Notes: generated from the letters alone by a model not told the origin. A DNA stretch of 64,000 bases from Microbacterium phyllosphaerae (GCF_017876435.1 NZ_JAGIOA010000001.1:3472001-3536000), one strand, 5' to 3'; counted from the first letter of the stretch, positions 1-9,759 are shown. Translations and numbers: made by a program.

Positions 1-1
1 C

Positions 2-595
2 ACACCGCTGCTGGTGCTGTTGCACGGCTACGGTGCCGACGAGCACGACCTGTTCGGACTGATGCCCTACCTGCCGAAGGGCATCGCCGTGGCATCCGTC
101 GCCGCGCCACTCGCTCCCCCGTGGCCGATGCCCGGTCGCTCCTGGTACGCGATCGAGGGCCTCGACGGGCGCAACTCCGACTCCGTCACCGCGGCCGCCG
201 AGGCGTTTCTGCGTTGGCTCGACGGCGCTGCGGCGAATGCTCCGACCGTGGCCCTCCTCGGCTTCTCGCAGGGCGCGGCCGTCGCGCTCCAGGCCATGCG
301 CCTCTCCCCCGAACGGGTCGCCACGGTCGTGGCGCTCAGCGGATACGTCGCCGAGGGAGAGCTGCCGAACGACGACGCACTGACCGAGGCGAAGCCCCAC
401 GTCTTCTGGGGGCGCGGCACCAATGACCAGGTGATTCCCGAGGCGCGCGTCGCCCACACGGCGCAGTGGCTTCCGGCGCATTCCGAGCTGTCGGGCCGCG
501 TGTACACCGGGCTCACGCACAGCATCTCCGAAGACGAACTCCGAGACGTGCACACCTTCCTCGCGAAGTGGCTGGAGCGCGCGGCGAAGGGCTGA
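2..595 (+). CDS. alpha/beta hydrolase of the phospholipase/carboxylesterase type (5' end outside window)
   Basis: The reading frame is already open at base 2, so the N-terminus lies left of the window; 197 residues are visible. The first visible residues carry the strand-and-turn LLVLLHGYG that forms the oxyanion region. The nucleophile elbow is GFSQG (about residue 90 of the visible part), the acid is probably the Asp of GRGTNDQ, and the His is in GLTHSIS. This is the catalytic triad layout of PF02230 esterases, which cleave short acyl esters in the cytoplasm. No signal peptide can be judged. The substrate cannot be told from sequence. Confidence 0.85.
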   Translation, partial: TPLLVLLHGYGADEHDLFGLMPYLPKGIAVASVAAPLAPPWPMPGRSWYAIEGLDGRNSDSVTAAAEAFLRWLDGAAANAPTVALLGFSQGAAVALQAMRLSPERVATVVALSGYVAEGELPNDDALTEAKPHVFWGRGTNDQVIPEARVAHTAQWLPAHSELSGRVYTGLTHSISEDELRDVHTFLAKWLERAAKG

Positions 596-846
596 ACGAC
601 GACTGCGACACGCCCGGGGTTGCGGGAACGCGACACGCCCGGGTATCGTCGTGGAGTCCTGTCCGCCGTGTCTGGAAGTCCTTTGATCTGATCCGTCGCC
701 TCCGCGCCCACTCTTTCGCGCGCTGACCCGACGATCGCCGACTCCACGGCAGACCATCACCGCTGTCTCTTTCGACTGCGCGTCCCGCTCAGACGGGACC
801 ATCGGTGACCGGTGTCAGTGCACCCTCGCACTCGACAGGCGACACC
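596..846 (+). promoter_or_regulatory. long leader region of the ABC-F gene, possible attenuator
   Basis: This 251-base stretch has no convincing protein gene. It holds a direct repeat (605-643), a candidate 7-residue upstream frame (GTG at 668, TGA at 689-691, reading MSGSPLI, with GGAG eleven bases before it), a long-range pairing between CGTGGAGTC (650-658) and GACTCCACG near 739-747, and a hairpin GTCCCG/CGGGAC at 782-799. Ribosome-mediated attenuation through a short leader peptide is known for several antibiotic-resistance ABC-F genes. That it operates here is inference; neither a terminator nor a transcription start can be proved from the sequence. Confidence 0.4.
605..643 (+). repeat. 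14-bp direct repeat, period 25
   Basis: GCGACACGCCCGGG occurs at 605-618 and again at 630-643, directly behind the esterase stop codon. It lies at the upstream end of the ABC-F leader. Confidence 0.75.
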
Positions 847-2484
847 ATGTCAATCCCCACTCTTCATTCCTCGGTCACTCTCGACCGTCTCACCTTCACC
901 TGGCCCGACGGTACGACCGCGCTCGATGCGGTGTCCGGCTCGTTCGGCTCCGGTCGCACCGGTCTCGTCGGTCGCAACGGCGCGGGCAAGTCCACGCTGC
1001 TGCGCCTCATGGCCGGCGAGCTGACCCCGACCTCGGGGTTCCTCACCGCGACCGGTGAGGTCGCCTACCTGCCGCAGCAGCTCACGCTCGACGTCGATCG
1101 CAGGGTCGCCGATCTGCTCGGAATCGCCGCGCCTCTGGACGCGGTCCGGGCGATCGGCGCCGGCGACGTCGATCAGGCCCATTTCGATGCCGTCGGCGAC
1201 GAGTGGGACATCGAGGCACGCGCCGAGATGTCGCTCGCCGAAGCCGGTCTCGCACCCGAATTCCTCGACCGCACCGTCGGCGAGCTCTCGGGCGGTGAGG
1301 CCGTGCTCGTCGCGATCGCCGGCATCCGTCTGCGGCGCGCTCCGATCACCCTGCTCGACGAGCCGACCAACAACCTCGATCGCGACGCCCGCGCGAAGCT
1401 GGCGTCGATGGTCAGGTCGTGGAAGGGCACACTGATCGTGGTCAGCCACGATCTGTCGTTGCTCGAACTCATGGACGACACCGCCGAGCTCTATGCCCAG
1501 ACACTGAGCGTGTTCGGGGGCCCGTACTCCGAGTGGCGCGCGTGGCTGGACGCCGAGCAGGAGGCGGCGCGCCAGGCCGAGGTCACCGCGAAACAGGAGT
1601 TCCGAAAGGAGAAGCGTCAGCGAATCGAGGCCGAGGTGAAACTCGCCCACCGTGCCCGCACGGCGAAGAAGGCCGAGATCGAGAAGCGCGTGCCGAAGAT
1701 CATCGCGCACGGTCGCAAGATGGCCGCCGAGGTGTCGGCGGGCAGATTGCGCACCGAGGTCGGCGCGAAGGAGGATGCTGCGCGCACGGCTCTCGACGAG
1801 GCGGGGCGGCGCCTGCGCTCCGATGCCTCGATGAAGATCGAGCTGCCGGATCCGCAGGTGTCGCGCAGCCGCCGGATCGCCCAGATCGGCGACGGCGAGC
1901 ACTCGTGGATCATTCAGGGACCCGATCGCGTCGCGCTGATCGGGCCCAACGGTGCCGGCAAGACGACGCTGCTCGAACGGCTGATGGCGGATGCCGCTGA
2001 CGGAGGGCACGACTCCGCACAGGTGCCTCTCGGCACGGAACGTCCGGCTCTGACGGCGACGGCTCTCACCGACCGCGTCGGCTACCTGCCGCAGCGCGTC
2101 GACGGGCTCGATGAGCACCGTTCGGTGTTCGAGAACATCGCGGATGCCGCCCCGCAGGTGCCCGAGAAGGAGCTGCGCAACCGACTCGCGAGGTTCCTCA
2201 TCCGAGGTGCAACCGCCGAGCGGCCGGTCGCGGCGCTGTCAGGTGGCGAGCGGTTCCGCGTGGCGCTCGCGAAGCTGCTGCTCTCCGACCCGGCGCCACA
2301 CCTCGTGGTGCTGGACGAGCCGACGAACAACCTCGACATCGACACGGTCGACCAGCTCGTCGAGGCGCTCCGCGCGTACCGCGGCGCGGTGCTCGTGGTG
2401 AGTCACGACGACGCGTTCCTCGCGAGGCTCGGCCTCGATCTCACTCTCGAGATCCAGCCGGACGGCTCGCTCGCCGCGATCTGA
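847..2484 (+). CDS. ABC-F family ATPase (ribosome-associated, possible antibiotic protection)
   Basis: The 545-residue soluble protein has two ABC cassettes and no membrane segments. Domain 1 has Walker [10 protein letters not shown] (about residue 45), signature LSGGE and [11 protein letters not shown] charged alpha-helical linker rich in Lys, Arg and Glu (about 230-330) follows. Domain 2 has [14 protein letters not shown] and [14 protein letters not shown] proteins bind the ribosomal E site and either protect against ribosome-targeting drugs or act as translation factors. The ATG at 847 was chosen because the first ABC strand begins shortly after it; a GTG in frame at 805 would add 14 residues. 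The long structured leader favours an inducible resistance role, but which drug, if any, is unknown. Confidence 0.9.
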   Translation: MSIPTLHSSVTLDRLTFTWPDGTTALDAVSGSFGSGRTGLVGRNGAGKSTLLRLMAGELTPTSGFLTATGEVAYLPQQLTLDVDRRVADLLGIAAPLDAVRAIGAGDVDQAHFDAVGDEWDIEARAEMSLAEAGLAPEFLDRTVGELSGGEAVLVAIAGIRLRRAPITLLDEPTNNLDRDARAKLASMVRSWKGTLIVVSHDLSLLELMDDTAELYAQTLSVFGGPYSEWRAWLDAEQEAARQAEVTAKQEFRKEKRQRIEAEVKLAHRARTAKKAEIEKRVPKIIAHGRKMAAEVSAGRLRTEVGAKEDAARTALDEAGRRLRSDASMKIELPDPQVSRSRRIAQIGDGEHSWIIQGPDRVALIGPNGAGKTTLLERLMADAADGGHDSAQVPLGTERPALTATALTDRVGYLPQRVDGLDEHRSVFENIADAAPQVPEKELRNRLARFLIRGATAERPVAALSGGERFRVALAKLLLSDPAPHLVVLDEPTNNLDIDTVDQLVEALRAYRGAVLVVSHDDAFLARLGLDLTLEIQPDGSLAAI

Positions 2485-2486
2485 CG

Positions 2487-2897
2487 TCAGGCCCGCCGGC
2501 TCCGCATCGCCCGAGTGTGGGCGGTCGCGGGGTCGGCGGCGAGGACCGCGTAGTCCTCGGATTCTCGGGGCACGAGTGCGACCCGTCCCTCGGCGTCGTG
2601 AGCGATGCCCCAGCCGTATCGCTTGCCCAGGGGCGAGGAGCGCAGGCAGGGCTGCCCCTTCGAGAAGAACGCCTCACGTGCGGCGACGTCGTCGGGGTCG
2701 ATCCCGGTGCGCAGCGCATGGGTGGTGAAGATCACGTCGTCGGACGTGTGCACATACGGTTCCTGCGCGATCAGTCGGTAGTGAAGCGCGGCGATCGTGG
2801 GCTTCTCACCCGTCGGCGGCTCTTCGGCATGGTCGACGGGACAGTCGTCTGCCACCTCGATGAACGTGCTCACATAGTTCGTCGTGTGCGCTGCCAT
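2487..2897 (-). CDS. DUF6157 family protein
   Basis: The 136-residue cytoplasmic protein begins MAAHTTNYVSTFIEVADDCP, which matches the opening I recall for the DUF6157 family, small conserved proteins of unknown function in actinobacteria and firmicutes. Further features are a central acidic stretch and a basic C-terminus (RAMRSRRA). It is convergent with the ABC-F gene, only two bases away, and divergent from lhr. No catalytic motif is evident. Confidence 0.75.
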   Translation of the reverse strand: MAAHTTNYVSTFIEVADDCPVDHAEEPPTGEKPTIAALHYRLIAQEPYVHTSDDVIFTTHALRTGIDPDDVAAREAFFSKGQPCLRSSPLGKRYGWGIAHDAEGRVALVPRESEDYAVLAADPATAHTRAMRSRRA

Positions 2898-2966
2898 GCC
2901 TACAGCATGCCCTCACCCTCCGACAATGGCGACGCCGATGTCGGTGGCACGGGTGATGATGGAGGG

Positions 2967-5900
2967 ATGAGCGACGTGCTCGACCGTTTCACCCCTGCCA
3001 CTCAAGACTGGTTCCGGGGTGCCTTTCCCGCACCCACACCCGCTCAGGCCGGGGCCTGGAACGCGATCTCGGCGGGCAAGCACGCACTCGTCGTCGCTCC
3101 GACCGGGTCGGGCAAGACGCTCTCGGCCTTCCTCTGGGCGATCGACAGCGTCTTCCGCGAGCGCACGGCGAGCATCGAACGCGGCGACGCCGAGCGCTCG
3201 AAGGACTCATCGCGCACCCGCATCCTCTACATCTCCCCGTTGAAAGCACTCGGTGTCGACGTCGAGCGCAACCTGCGCTCTCCGCTGATCGGCATCGGAC
3301 AGTCGGCGCGGCGGCTGGGCGTCGAAGCTCCCGCCGTCGCGGTCGGCGTGCGGTCGGGCGACACGACGTCGAGCGATCGCCGCAAGCTCGTCTCCGATCC
3401 CCCCGACATCCTCATCACCACCCCCGAGTCGCTGTATCTGATGCTCACCAGCCGCGCCGGCGAGACACTGCGCGACGTGCACACGGTCATCATCGACGAG
3501 GTGCACGCGGTCGCGGCGACGAAGCGAGGCGCCCACCTCGCGGTGAGCCTCGAACGGCTCGACGCCCTGCGCCGCTCCCACGGTCACGAGAGCCCCGCTC
3601 AGCGCATCGGCCTCTCCGCCACGGTGCGCCCGATCGATGAGGTCGCGCGCTTCCTCGGCGGTGCCGCCCCGGTCGAGATCGTGGCCCCACCGGCGTCGAA
3701 GACGTTCGAGCTCGGCGTCGTCGTCCCCATGGACGACATGACGAACCCGCCGCCACCTCCCGGAGCGCCGAAGGATGCCGGCGACTCCGCCGACGCCGAG
3801 TACACGGAGGTCACGGGTTCGGTCTGGCCGCACGTCGAGGAGGCGATCGTCGACCGCATCCTGCAGAACAAGTCGACCATCGTGTTCTCGAACTCGCGCC
3901 GTCTCGCCGAGCGTCTCACCGGACGCCTGAACGAGATCTACTCCGAGCGCATCGGCGTCGCCCTGCCCGAGGCATCGGTGCCCGCGGCCATGATGGCGCA
4001 GGCCGGCGCGACCGCCGGGGCCGACCCCGTGCTCGCCAAGGCCCACCACGGCTCGGTCTCGAAGGAGCAGCGCGCCCAGGTCGAAGAAGAACTCAAGTCC
4101 GGCGTGCTGCGCTGCGTCGTCGCGACGAGCAGCCTCGAGCTCGGCATCGACATGGGAGCGGTCGATCTGGTGATCCAGGTCGAGGCGCCGCCGTCGGCCG
4201 CATCCGGGCTGCAGAGAGTCGGACGAGCGGGCCACCAGGTCGGCGAGATCAGCCGCGCGGCTCTCTTCCCGAAGCACCGCGGCGACGTGCTGCACACCGC
4301 GATCGTCACCGAGCGGATGCTGGCGGGCAAGATCGAGGCGATCCAGGTGCCGCGCAATCCGCTCGACATCCTCGCCCAGCAGACGGTCGCCGCCAGCGCC
4401 CTCGGCGAGATCGGCGTCGAGGAGTGGTTCGAGACCGTGCGGCGCTCGGCGCCCTTCCAGTCGCTCCCCCGGTCGGCATATGAGGCGACGCTCGACCTGC
4501 TCGCCGGGCGCTTCCCCTCTGACGAGTTCGCCGAGCTGCGGCCGCGGCTGGTGTGGGACAGAGATGCCGGCACACTGACCGGGCGCCCTGGCGCTCAGCG
4601 CATCGCCGTCACGAGCGGCGGCACGATCCCCGACCGCGGATTGTTCGGGGTGTTCGTGGCCGGCGAATCCACCGGCGCCCGTGTCGGCGAGCTCGACGAG
4701 GAGATGGTCTACGAGTCGCGGGTCGGCGACGTCTTCACCCTCGGCACGACGAGCTGGCGGATCGCCGAGATCACGCACGACAGGGTCAACGTCATCCCCG
4801 CGTACGGCCAGCCGGGCAAGGTGCCGTTCTGGCACGGCGACGGCATCGGCCGTCCGTTCGAGCTGGGCGAGGCGCTCGGCAAGTTCTCTCGAGAGGTGTC
4901 GGCGGCGACGCCCGAGAAGGCGGCGCAGCGGCTGATCGAGGCGGGGCTCGACGAGCAGGCGCGGATGAACCTCATGGCGCACCTGACCGAGCAGCGCGAG
5001 GCGACGGGCACGCTGCCGACCGATCGCACCCTAACGGTCGAGCGCGGTCGTGACGAGGTCGGCGACTGGCGGGTCATCCTGCATTCCCCCTACGGCATGA
5101 AGGTGCACGCGCCCTGGGCTCTGGCGATCAACGCGCGCATCCGCGAGCGCCTCGGTGTCGAGGGTTCCGCGGTCGCGAGCGACGACGGCATCATCGTGCG
5201 CATCCCGGATGCCGAGGCCGAGCCGCCCGGCGCAGAGCTGTTCGTGTTCGACCCCGACGAGCTCGAGCAGCTCGTCACGCAGGAGGTCGGCGGATCCGCG
5301 CTGTTCGCCTCCCGGTTCCGCGAATGCGCTGCCCGTGCCCTGCTGATGCCGCGCACGAATCCCAACCGGCGCACACCTCTGTGGCAGCAACGCCAACGGT
5401 CGGCGCAGCTGCTCGAGGTGGCGCGTCGGCACCCGACCTTCCCGGTGATCCTCGAGACGCTGCGCGAGGTCCTGCAGGACGTCTACGATCTGCCGTCGCT
5501 GCGCAGACTCGCGGTGTCGATCGCCGACCGCCGCATCCGACTCGTCGAGACCCAGCCGTCGCAGCCCTCGCCCTACGCACGCGATCTGCTGTTCGGCTAT
5601 GTGGGCGCGTTCATGTACGAGGGCGACTCGCCACTCGCCGAGCGCCGTGCGGCCGCCCTCTCGGTCGACCCCGCGCTTCTCGGTGAGCTGCTCGGCACGG
5701 TCGAGCTGCGCGAGCTGCTCGACCCCGACGTCATCGCCCAGTTCGAGCGCGAGGCGCAGCGCCTCGACCCCGAGCGGCGCGCACGGGGACTCGAGGGCGT
5801 CGCCGACCTGCTGCGGATGCTCGGTCCGATGGACGCTGCCGAGATCGACGCGCGGCTCGACCCCGAGACCGGGTCGGCCGCGGATCATCTCGATGCGCTG

Positions 5901-7556
5901 ATCGCCGCACGACGCGCGATCCCCGTCACGGTCGCCGGCACGACCCGCGTCGCCGCCATCGAGGATGCCGGGCGACTGCGCGACGCGCTCGGCGCGGCGC
6001 TGCCCACCGGCATCCCCGTGGCGTTCCTCGAACCCCTCGCCGACCCGCTCGGCGATCTCGTCGCGCGGTACGCCCGCACGCACGGCCCCTTCACCACGGA
6101 TGCCGTCGCGACGCGCTTCGGCCTCGGTGCGGCCGTCGCGCGACACACCCTGCAGCGGCTCGAGCACTCGGGGCGCCTCACCAGCGGATACTTCCTCCCT
6201 GAGGCCTCCGGCTCGGGAAATGAGACCGAGTGGTGCGACACCGAAGTGCTGCGGCGTCTGCGGATGCGGTCGCTCGCCGCGATCCGCGGCAGCGTCGAGC
6301 CCGTGTCGCCGGAGGCGTATGCGCGGTTCCTTCCCGACTGGCAGCACCTCGGCCGCCCGCTCGAAGGTCTCGACGGCGTCCTCGCCGTGATCGAGCAGTT
6401 CGCCGGCGTTCCCATCCCCGCGAGTGCCTGGGAGTCACTCGTGCTCCCCTCACGGGTGCGCGACTACTCCCCTGCCCTGCTCGACGAGCTGACCGCGTCG
6501 GGAGAGGTCATCTGGTCGGGTCACGGCACCCTGCCCGGTCGCGACGGCTGGGTCTCGCTGCATCCGGCCGATCTCGCGCCCTTCACCCTGCCCGAGCCCG
6601 ACGACGAGATCGCCGCCGACTCGCTGGAAGCCCGTGCGCTGGTCGCACTCGAGGCCGGCGGGGCCTACTTCGCCTCCCAGCTGAAGGAGATGACCGCCGC
6701 GGAGAACGAGCAGTCCGTGCTCGAAGCACTGTGGGCGCTCACCTGGGCGGGCCGAGTGACCAATGACACGTTCGCCCCGATCCGCTCGTTGCTCGCGGGC
6801 GGTTCGCAGGCGCACCGTGTCACGAGGCGCGCACCGCGTACGCGGACGTACCGGGGCATGTCGCTGGCCCGCACCGCAGTGCGACCGTCGTCGATCGGCG
6901 GACGCTGGTCGCTGCTCGCCTCGGTCGACACCGACGCCGCTCGCCGAGCGACCGTCACGGCGGGGCTGCTGCTCGACCGGTACGGCGTCGTGACCCGCGG
7001 TGCCGTGCAGGCCGAGGGTGTGCCCGGCGGCTTCGCCCAGACCTACCGGGTGCTCGCCGGATTCGAGGAGGCCGGGCATTGCCGCCGCGGCTACGTGATC
7101 GAGCGGCTGGGTGCCGCGCAGTTCGCAGCATCCGCCACCGTCGACCGCCTTCGCACCTTCGCCGGCCTCGCCGATCCACCCCCGCGGAAGGCCGTCACGC
7201 TCGCCGCGACCGACCCCGCCAACCCCTACGGAGCCGCGCTCGGCTGGCCGAAGCGCGACGACGTGTCGCACCGCCCCGGACGCAAGGCCGGCGGTCTGGT
7301 CGTACTCGTCGACGGATCTCTGACCCTCTACCTCGAACGCGGCGGGCGCACCGTGCTGTGCTTCACCGACGATGCCGACGTGCTGCGCGCCGCCGCGACG
7401 GATCTGGCCGCGACCGCTCGTGCACGACGCCTCGACACCCTCACGGTCGAGAAGGTCAACGGCGAGGGCGTGTACGGCACCGATCTCGCCCTGGCGCTGC
7501 AGGAGGCGGGGTTCGTCGCGACGCCCCGCGGCTACACACTCCGCAAGGCGATCTGA
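2967..7556 (+). CDS. lhr: Lhr-type ATP-dependent DNA helicase
   Basis: The 1,529-residue superfamily 2 helicase has the length usual for actinobacterial Lhr. Helicase motifs in order are APTGSGKT (motif I), IIDEVHAV (DEVH box), GLSATVRP (motif III), VATSSLELGIDMG (motif V) and QRVGRAGHQ (motif VI). Behind the two RecA-like domains are the winged-helix DEAD/H-associated region and the long C-terminal Lhr extension. Lhr enzymes move 3'-5' on single-stranded DNA, unwind RNA:DNA hybrids and serve in DNA repair. The ATG at 2967 opens MSDVLDRF just before the Q-motif-like region; the frame is open further upstream, where a second ATG at 2907 would add 20 low-complexity residues. Confidence 0.95.
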   Translation: MSDVLDRFTPATQDWFRGAFPAPTPAQAGAWNAISAGKHALVVAPTGSGKTLSAFLWAIDSVFRERTASIERGDAERSKDSSRTRILYISPLKALGVDVERNLRSPLIGIGQSARRLGVEAPAVAVGVRSGDTTSSDRRKLVSDPPDILITTPESLYLMLTSRAGETLRDVHTVIIDEVHAVAATKRGAHLAVSLERLDALRRSHGHESPAQRIGLSATVRPIDEVARFLGGAAPVEIVAPPASKTFELGVVVPMDDMTNPPPPPGAPKDAGDSADAEYTEVTGSVWPHVEEAIVDRILQNKSTIVFSNSRRLAERLTGRLNEIYSERIGVALPEASVPAAMMAQAGATAGADPVLAKAHHGSVSKEQRAQVEEELKSGVLRCVVATSSLELGIDMGAVDLVIQVEAPPSAASGLQRVGRAGHQVGEISRAALFPKHRGDVLHTAIVTERMLAGKIEAIQVPRNPLDILAQQTVAASALGEIGVEEWFETVRRSAPFQSLPRSAYEATLDLLAGRFPSDEFAELRPRLVWDRDAGTLTGRPGAQRIAVTSGGTIPDRGLFGVFVAGESTGARVGELDEEMVYESRVGDVFTLGTTSWRIAEITHDRVNVIPAYGQPGKVPFWHGDGIGRPFELGEALGKFSREVSAATPEKAAQRLIEAGLDEQARMNLMAHLTEQREATGTLPTDRTLTVERGRDEVGDWRVILHSPYGMKVHAPWALAINARIRERLGVEGSAVASDDGIIVRIPDAEAEPPGAELFVFDPDELEQLVTQEVGGSALFASRFRECAARALLMPRTNPNRRTPLWQQRQRSAQLLEVARRHPTFPVILETLREVLQDVYDLPSLRRLAVSIADRRIRLVETQPSQPSPYARDLLFGYVGAFMYEGDSPLAERRAAALSVDPALLGELLGTVELRELLDPDVIAQFEREAQRLDPERRARGLEGVADLLRMLGPMDAAEIDARLDPETGSAADHLDALIAARRAIPVTVAGTTRVAAIEDAGRLRDALGAALPTGIPVAFLEPLADPLGDLVARYARTHGPFTTDAVATRFGLGAAVARHTLQRLEHSGRLTSGYFLPEASGSGNETEWCDTEVLRRLRMRSLAAIRGSVEPVSPEAYARFLPDWQHLGRPLEGLDGVLAVIEQFAGVPIPASAWESLVLPSRVRDYSPALLDELTASGEVIWSGHGTLPGRDGWVSLHPADLAPFTLPEPDDEIAADSLEARALVALEAGGAYFASQLKEMTAAENEQSVLEALWALTWAGRVTNDTFAPIRSLLAGGSQAHRVTRRAPRTRTYRGMSLARTAVRPSSIGGRWSLLASVDTDAARRATVTAGLLLDRYGVVTRGAVQAEGVPGGFAQTYRVLAGFEEAGHCRRGYVIERLGAAQFAASATVDRLRTFAGLADPPPRKAVTLAATDPANPYGAALGWPKRDDVSHRPGRKAGGLVVLVDGSLTLYLERGGRTVLCFTDDADVLRAAATDLAATARARRLDTLTVEKVNGEGVYGTDLALALQEAGFVATPRGYTLRKAI

Positions 7557-7578
7557 CGGTGGCCGTGATCGCTGCTCC

Positions 7579-7584
7579 TAGGCT
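7579..7584 (+). promoter_or_regulatory. -10 box TAGGCT of a leaderless promoter
   Basis: TAGGCT is followed by six bases and then the ATG at 7591. In actinobacteria this spacing places the transcription start on the A of the start codon. No Shine-Dalgarno sequence is present. Confidence 0.6.
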
Positions 7585-7590
7585 GGACGC

Positions 7591-8451
7591 ATGATCGGGG
7601 AGTTCTTCGACGGCATCCGCACTCTGCTGCGCGGCTTCGGCACCTGGCGCCGCCGCCCCGGCCTGATGGCCCTGGGACTCGTTCCCGGCATCATCGCCGC
7701 GGTCGTCCTGCTCGCCGGACTGATCCCTCTGGCCCTCTCGCTCGGACCGATCTCCGACGCACTGACGCCGTTCGCCGACGGGTGGATCCCCGCCTGGCGC
7801 TCCGCACTCCGGGCCGCCGTGGGGGTCGTGATCTTCGCCGCCGCCCTCGCCCTCGCGAGCGCGGTGTTCAGCGCCCTCGCCCTCGCGATCGGCGATCCCT
7901 TCTATCAGCGCATCTGGCGCGCAGTCGAGACGGATCTCGGCGACGCACCTCCCTCCGACGGCGGCGGCTTCTGGATGGCGGTCGGCGAGGGCCTCCGCCT
8001 CGTCGTCCTCGGAATCCTGATCGCGATCCTCGTGCTGGTCGTGGGCCTCATTCCGCTCGCCGGAGGGTTCCTCGCGGCGGTGACGGGCGTCGTGCTGTCG
8101 GGGCGGATGCTGGCACGCGAGCTCACGAGCCGCGCTTTCGACGCCCGCGACCTCACCCCGGTCGACCGCGCCGCGCTGTTCCGTGGCAGCAGGGCGCGAG
8201 TGCTCGGTTTCGGCGTGGCCACCCAGCTGTGCTTCCTGATCCCCGGCGGCGCGGTCGCCGTCATGCCGGCCGCGGTCGCGGGTGCGACGGCCCTCGCCCG
8301 CACCATGATGCAGCGGACGCCCCTGCAGGCGGTCGCTCACGACACTCGCCCGCCTTCCTCGCCGGGCTCCGGCCAAGCGCCTCTCCCCCTGCCGCCCGCG
8401 ACCGGAGCAGCGTCCGCCCCTCTGCCGCCCCCTGGGCCGGGTCGCATCTGA
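7591..8451 (+). CDS. EI24 domain membrane protein (CysZ-like)
   Basis: The 286-residue integral membrane protein has hydrophobic segments near residues 26-50, 70-100, 130-165 and 205-235, matching the EI24/CysZ fold (PF07264). The C-terminal 40 residues are rich in Pro, Ser and Gly and look disordered. CysZ of enterobacteria conducts sulfate; actinobacterial EI24 proteins are mostly uncharacterised, so sulfate transport is only a possibility. Its stop codon overlaps the next start as TGATG, so it is probably translated with the glycosylase downstream. Confidence 0.85.
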   Translation: MIGEFFDGIRTLLRGFGTWRRRPGLMALGLVPGIIAAVVLLAGLIPLALSLGPISDALTPFADGWIPAWRSALRAAVGVVIFAAALALASAVFSALALAIGDPFYQRIWRAVETDLGDAPPSDGGGFWMAVGEGLRLVVLGILIAILVLVVGLIPLAGGFLAAVTGVVLSGRMLARELTSRAFDARDLTPVDRAALFRGSRARVLGFGVATQLCFLIPGGAVAVMPAAVAGATALARTMMQRTPLQAVAHDTRPPSSPGSGQAPLPLPPATGAASAPLPPPGPGRI

Positions 8452-9224
8452 TGCCCGAGGGCGATACCGTCTTCCGCGCCGCGAAGCGGCTCGATGAGGC
8501 GCTGGTCGGCGGCGAGGTAGCCCGCTTCGACCTGCGCGTCCCCCGCTTCGCGACCCTGGATCTGACCGGCCAGCCGATCCGCTCCTCCATCGCGCGAGGC
8601 AAGCACCTGCTGCTGCGCATCGGCGACAGCACCCTGCATTCCCATCTGCGCATGGACGGCGCATGGCTCGTCTACCGCGCGGGTGAGAAATGGCGGCATC
8701 CGGCGTTCAAGGTCCGTGCGATCGTCGGCACCGCGCAACGCGAGGCCGTGGGCATCGATCTCGCCGAGATCGAGGTCGTGCCGACGCGCGACGAAGACGA
8801 GCTCGTCGGCTATCTGGGTCCGGATCCGCTCGGTCCGGACTGGGATGCGGCCGAGGCGGCGCGGCGTCTGAGCGCCGACACCCGGAGCATCCACGTCGCC
8901 CTGCTCGACCAGCGCAACGTCGCAGGGTTCGGCAACGAATACGCGGCCGAGCTGCTGTTCCTGCGCGGAGTTCTGCCGACCACGCCTGCCCCCGAGGTCG
9001 ACGTCGCCGCCCTCCTCGACCTCGGCGTGCGCACGATCCGGGTGAACCGCGATCGGCGTCACCGCACCTTCACGGGCGTCGATCGCCCCGGCCAGGGCAC
9101 CTGGGTGTACGGCCGGGCAGGACGCCCCTGCCGACGGTGCGGCACCCTGATCCTCCGCGGGGAGCAGGGCGCGGATCCGACCCGAGAACGCATCACGTTC
9201 TGGTGTCCCGTCTGCCAGCGCTGA
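8451..9224 (+). CDS. Fpg/Nei family DNA glycosylase (Nei2-like endonuclease VIII)
   Basis: The 257-residue protein begins MPEGDTVFRAA; Pro2 and Glu3 are the catalytic pair exposed once Met1 is removed. A central helix-two-turn-helix carries DQRNVAGFGNEYAAE, and the C-terminal zinc finger has CRRC near 218 and CPVC near 250. These enzymes excise oxidised bases, mostly pyrimidines, and nick the abasic site by beta/delta elimination. The MPEGDTV start and the overall length favour the actinobacterial Nei2 group over MutM. The gene overlaps the EI24 frame by one base, and its stop codon opens a 22-bp duplication. Confidence 0.92.
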   Translation: MPEGDTVFRAAKRLDEALVGGEVARFDLRVPRFATLDLTGQPIRSSIARGKHLLLRIGDSTLHSHLRMDGAWLVYRAGEKWRHPAFKVRAIVGTAQREAVGIDLAEIEVVPTRDEDELVGYLGPDPLGPDWDAAEAARRLSADTRSIHVALLDQRNVAGFGNEYAAELLFLRGVLPTTPAPEVDVAALLDLGVRTIRVNRDRRHRTFTGVDRPGQGTWVYGRAGRPCRRCGTLILRGEQGADPTRERITFWCPVCQR

Positions 9225-9260
9225 CCCGCTTCCATGCTCGGAACGACCCGCTTCCATGCT
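9223..9260 (+). repeat. 16-bp direct repeat starting at the glycosylase stop codon
   Basis: GACCCGCTTCCATGCT is found at 9223-9238 and again at 9245-9260, period 22. The first copy starts on the last two bases of the TGA stop. Confidence 0.8.
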
Positions 9261-9328
9261 GGGGAATGAATCCGGCGACCCCGTGGTTATTGATATATCC
9301 GGAGCACTCCGGAACACGGGGAGGAATC

Positions 9329-9736
9329 GTGGGCAAGAACTACGTCGACATCGAGAACGACCAGGGAGCGACGCTGCGCTACCGCAAGCACGCCAACGGT
9401 CGAGGACTCGTCGCGCACGGCGCGAAGGTACACCCGAAGGCGCTCATCGAGGCGGGTGCGTACATCGAGCCCGGAGCACGCATCGGCGCCGGGGCGACGA
9501 TCGCCCGCGGCGCCTGGATCGAACCGGATGCCGTGATCGGCGAGGGTGCGCACGTCGACGCGCACGCACACATCGGCCAGGGTGCAGCCGTCGGTGATGG
9601 CGCGCACATCGGAGTCCGCACCGAGGTCGGCGCCGGAGCACGCATCGTCCGAGGCGCTCGTATCGGCGATGACGAGACCGTCGCCGCCGGCCTGACGGTG
9701 GCCACAGACCCGAAGGGCCTCTGGCTCGCAGCCTGA
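9329..9736 (+). CDS. left-handed beta-helix (hexapeptide repeat) protein
   Basis: The 135-residue protein starts with GTG at 9329 behind GAGGAA. From about residue 35 it consists of hexapeptide-type turns (for example IEAGAYIEPGARIGAGA), roughly ten imperfect repeats with an aliphatic residue at every sixth position, then ends in LWLAA. This is the LbetaH fold of acyltransferases and gamma-carbonic anhydrases. It is shorter than a full acyltransferase and shows neither a clear catalytic His nor an acyl-CoA loop, so enzyme activity is doubtful. The 5' flank is AT-rich (TTATTGATATAT near 9287), a possible promoter. Confidence 0.75.
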   Translation: MGKNYVDIENDQGATLRYRKHANGRGLVAHGAKVHPKALIEAGAYIEPGARIGAGATIARGAWIEPDAVIGEGAHVDAHAHIGQGAAVGDGAHIGVRTEVGAGARIVRGARIGDDETVAAGLTVATDPKGLWLAA

Positions 9737-9746
9737 CGACGGCGGG

Positions 9747-9752
9747 TACCCT
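9747..9752 (+). promoter_or_regulatory. -10 box TACCCT upstream of the LysR-substrate-domain gene
   Basis: TACCCT is followed by seven bases and the ATG at 9760, compatible with a leaderless transcript. GGAG within the spacer could alternatively serve as a close Shine-Dalgarno sequence. Confidence 0.5.
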
Positions 9753-9759
9753 GGAGCAC

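Noticed and set aside
2517..2966. N-terminal extension of lhr into the upstream frame
   Set aside because: The region overlaps the DUF6157 gene on the other strand and the helicase start near 2967 matches the family N-terminus.
3207..4982. Long minus-strand frame opposite lhr
   Set aside because: Typical antisense shadow in high-GC DNA: Arg/Asp/His-rich, no domain, and lhr on the other strand has full helicase motifs.
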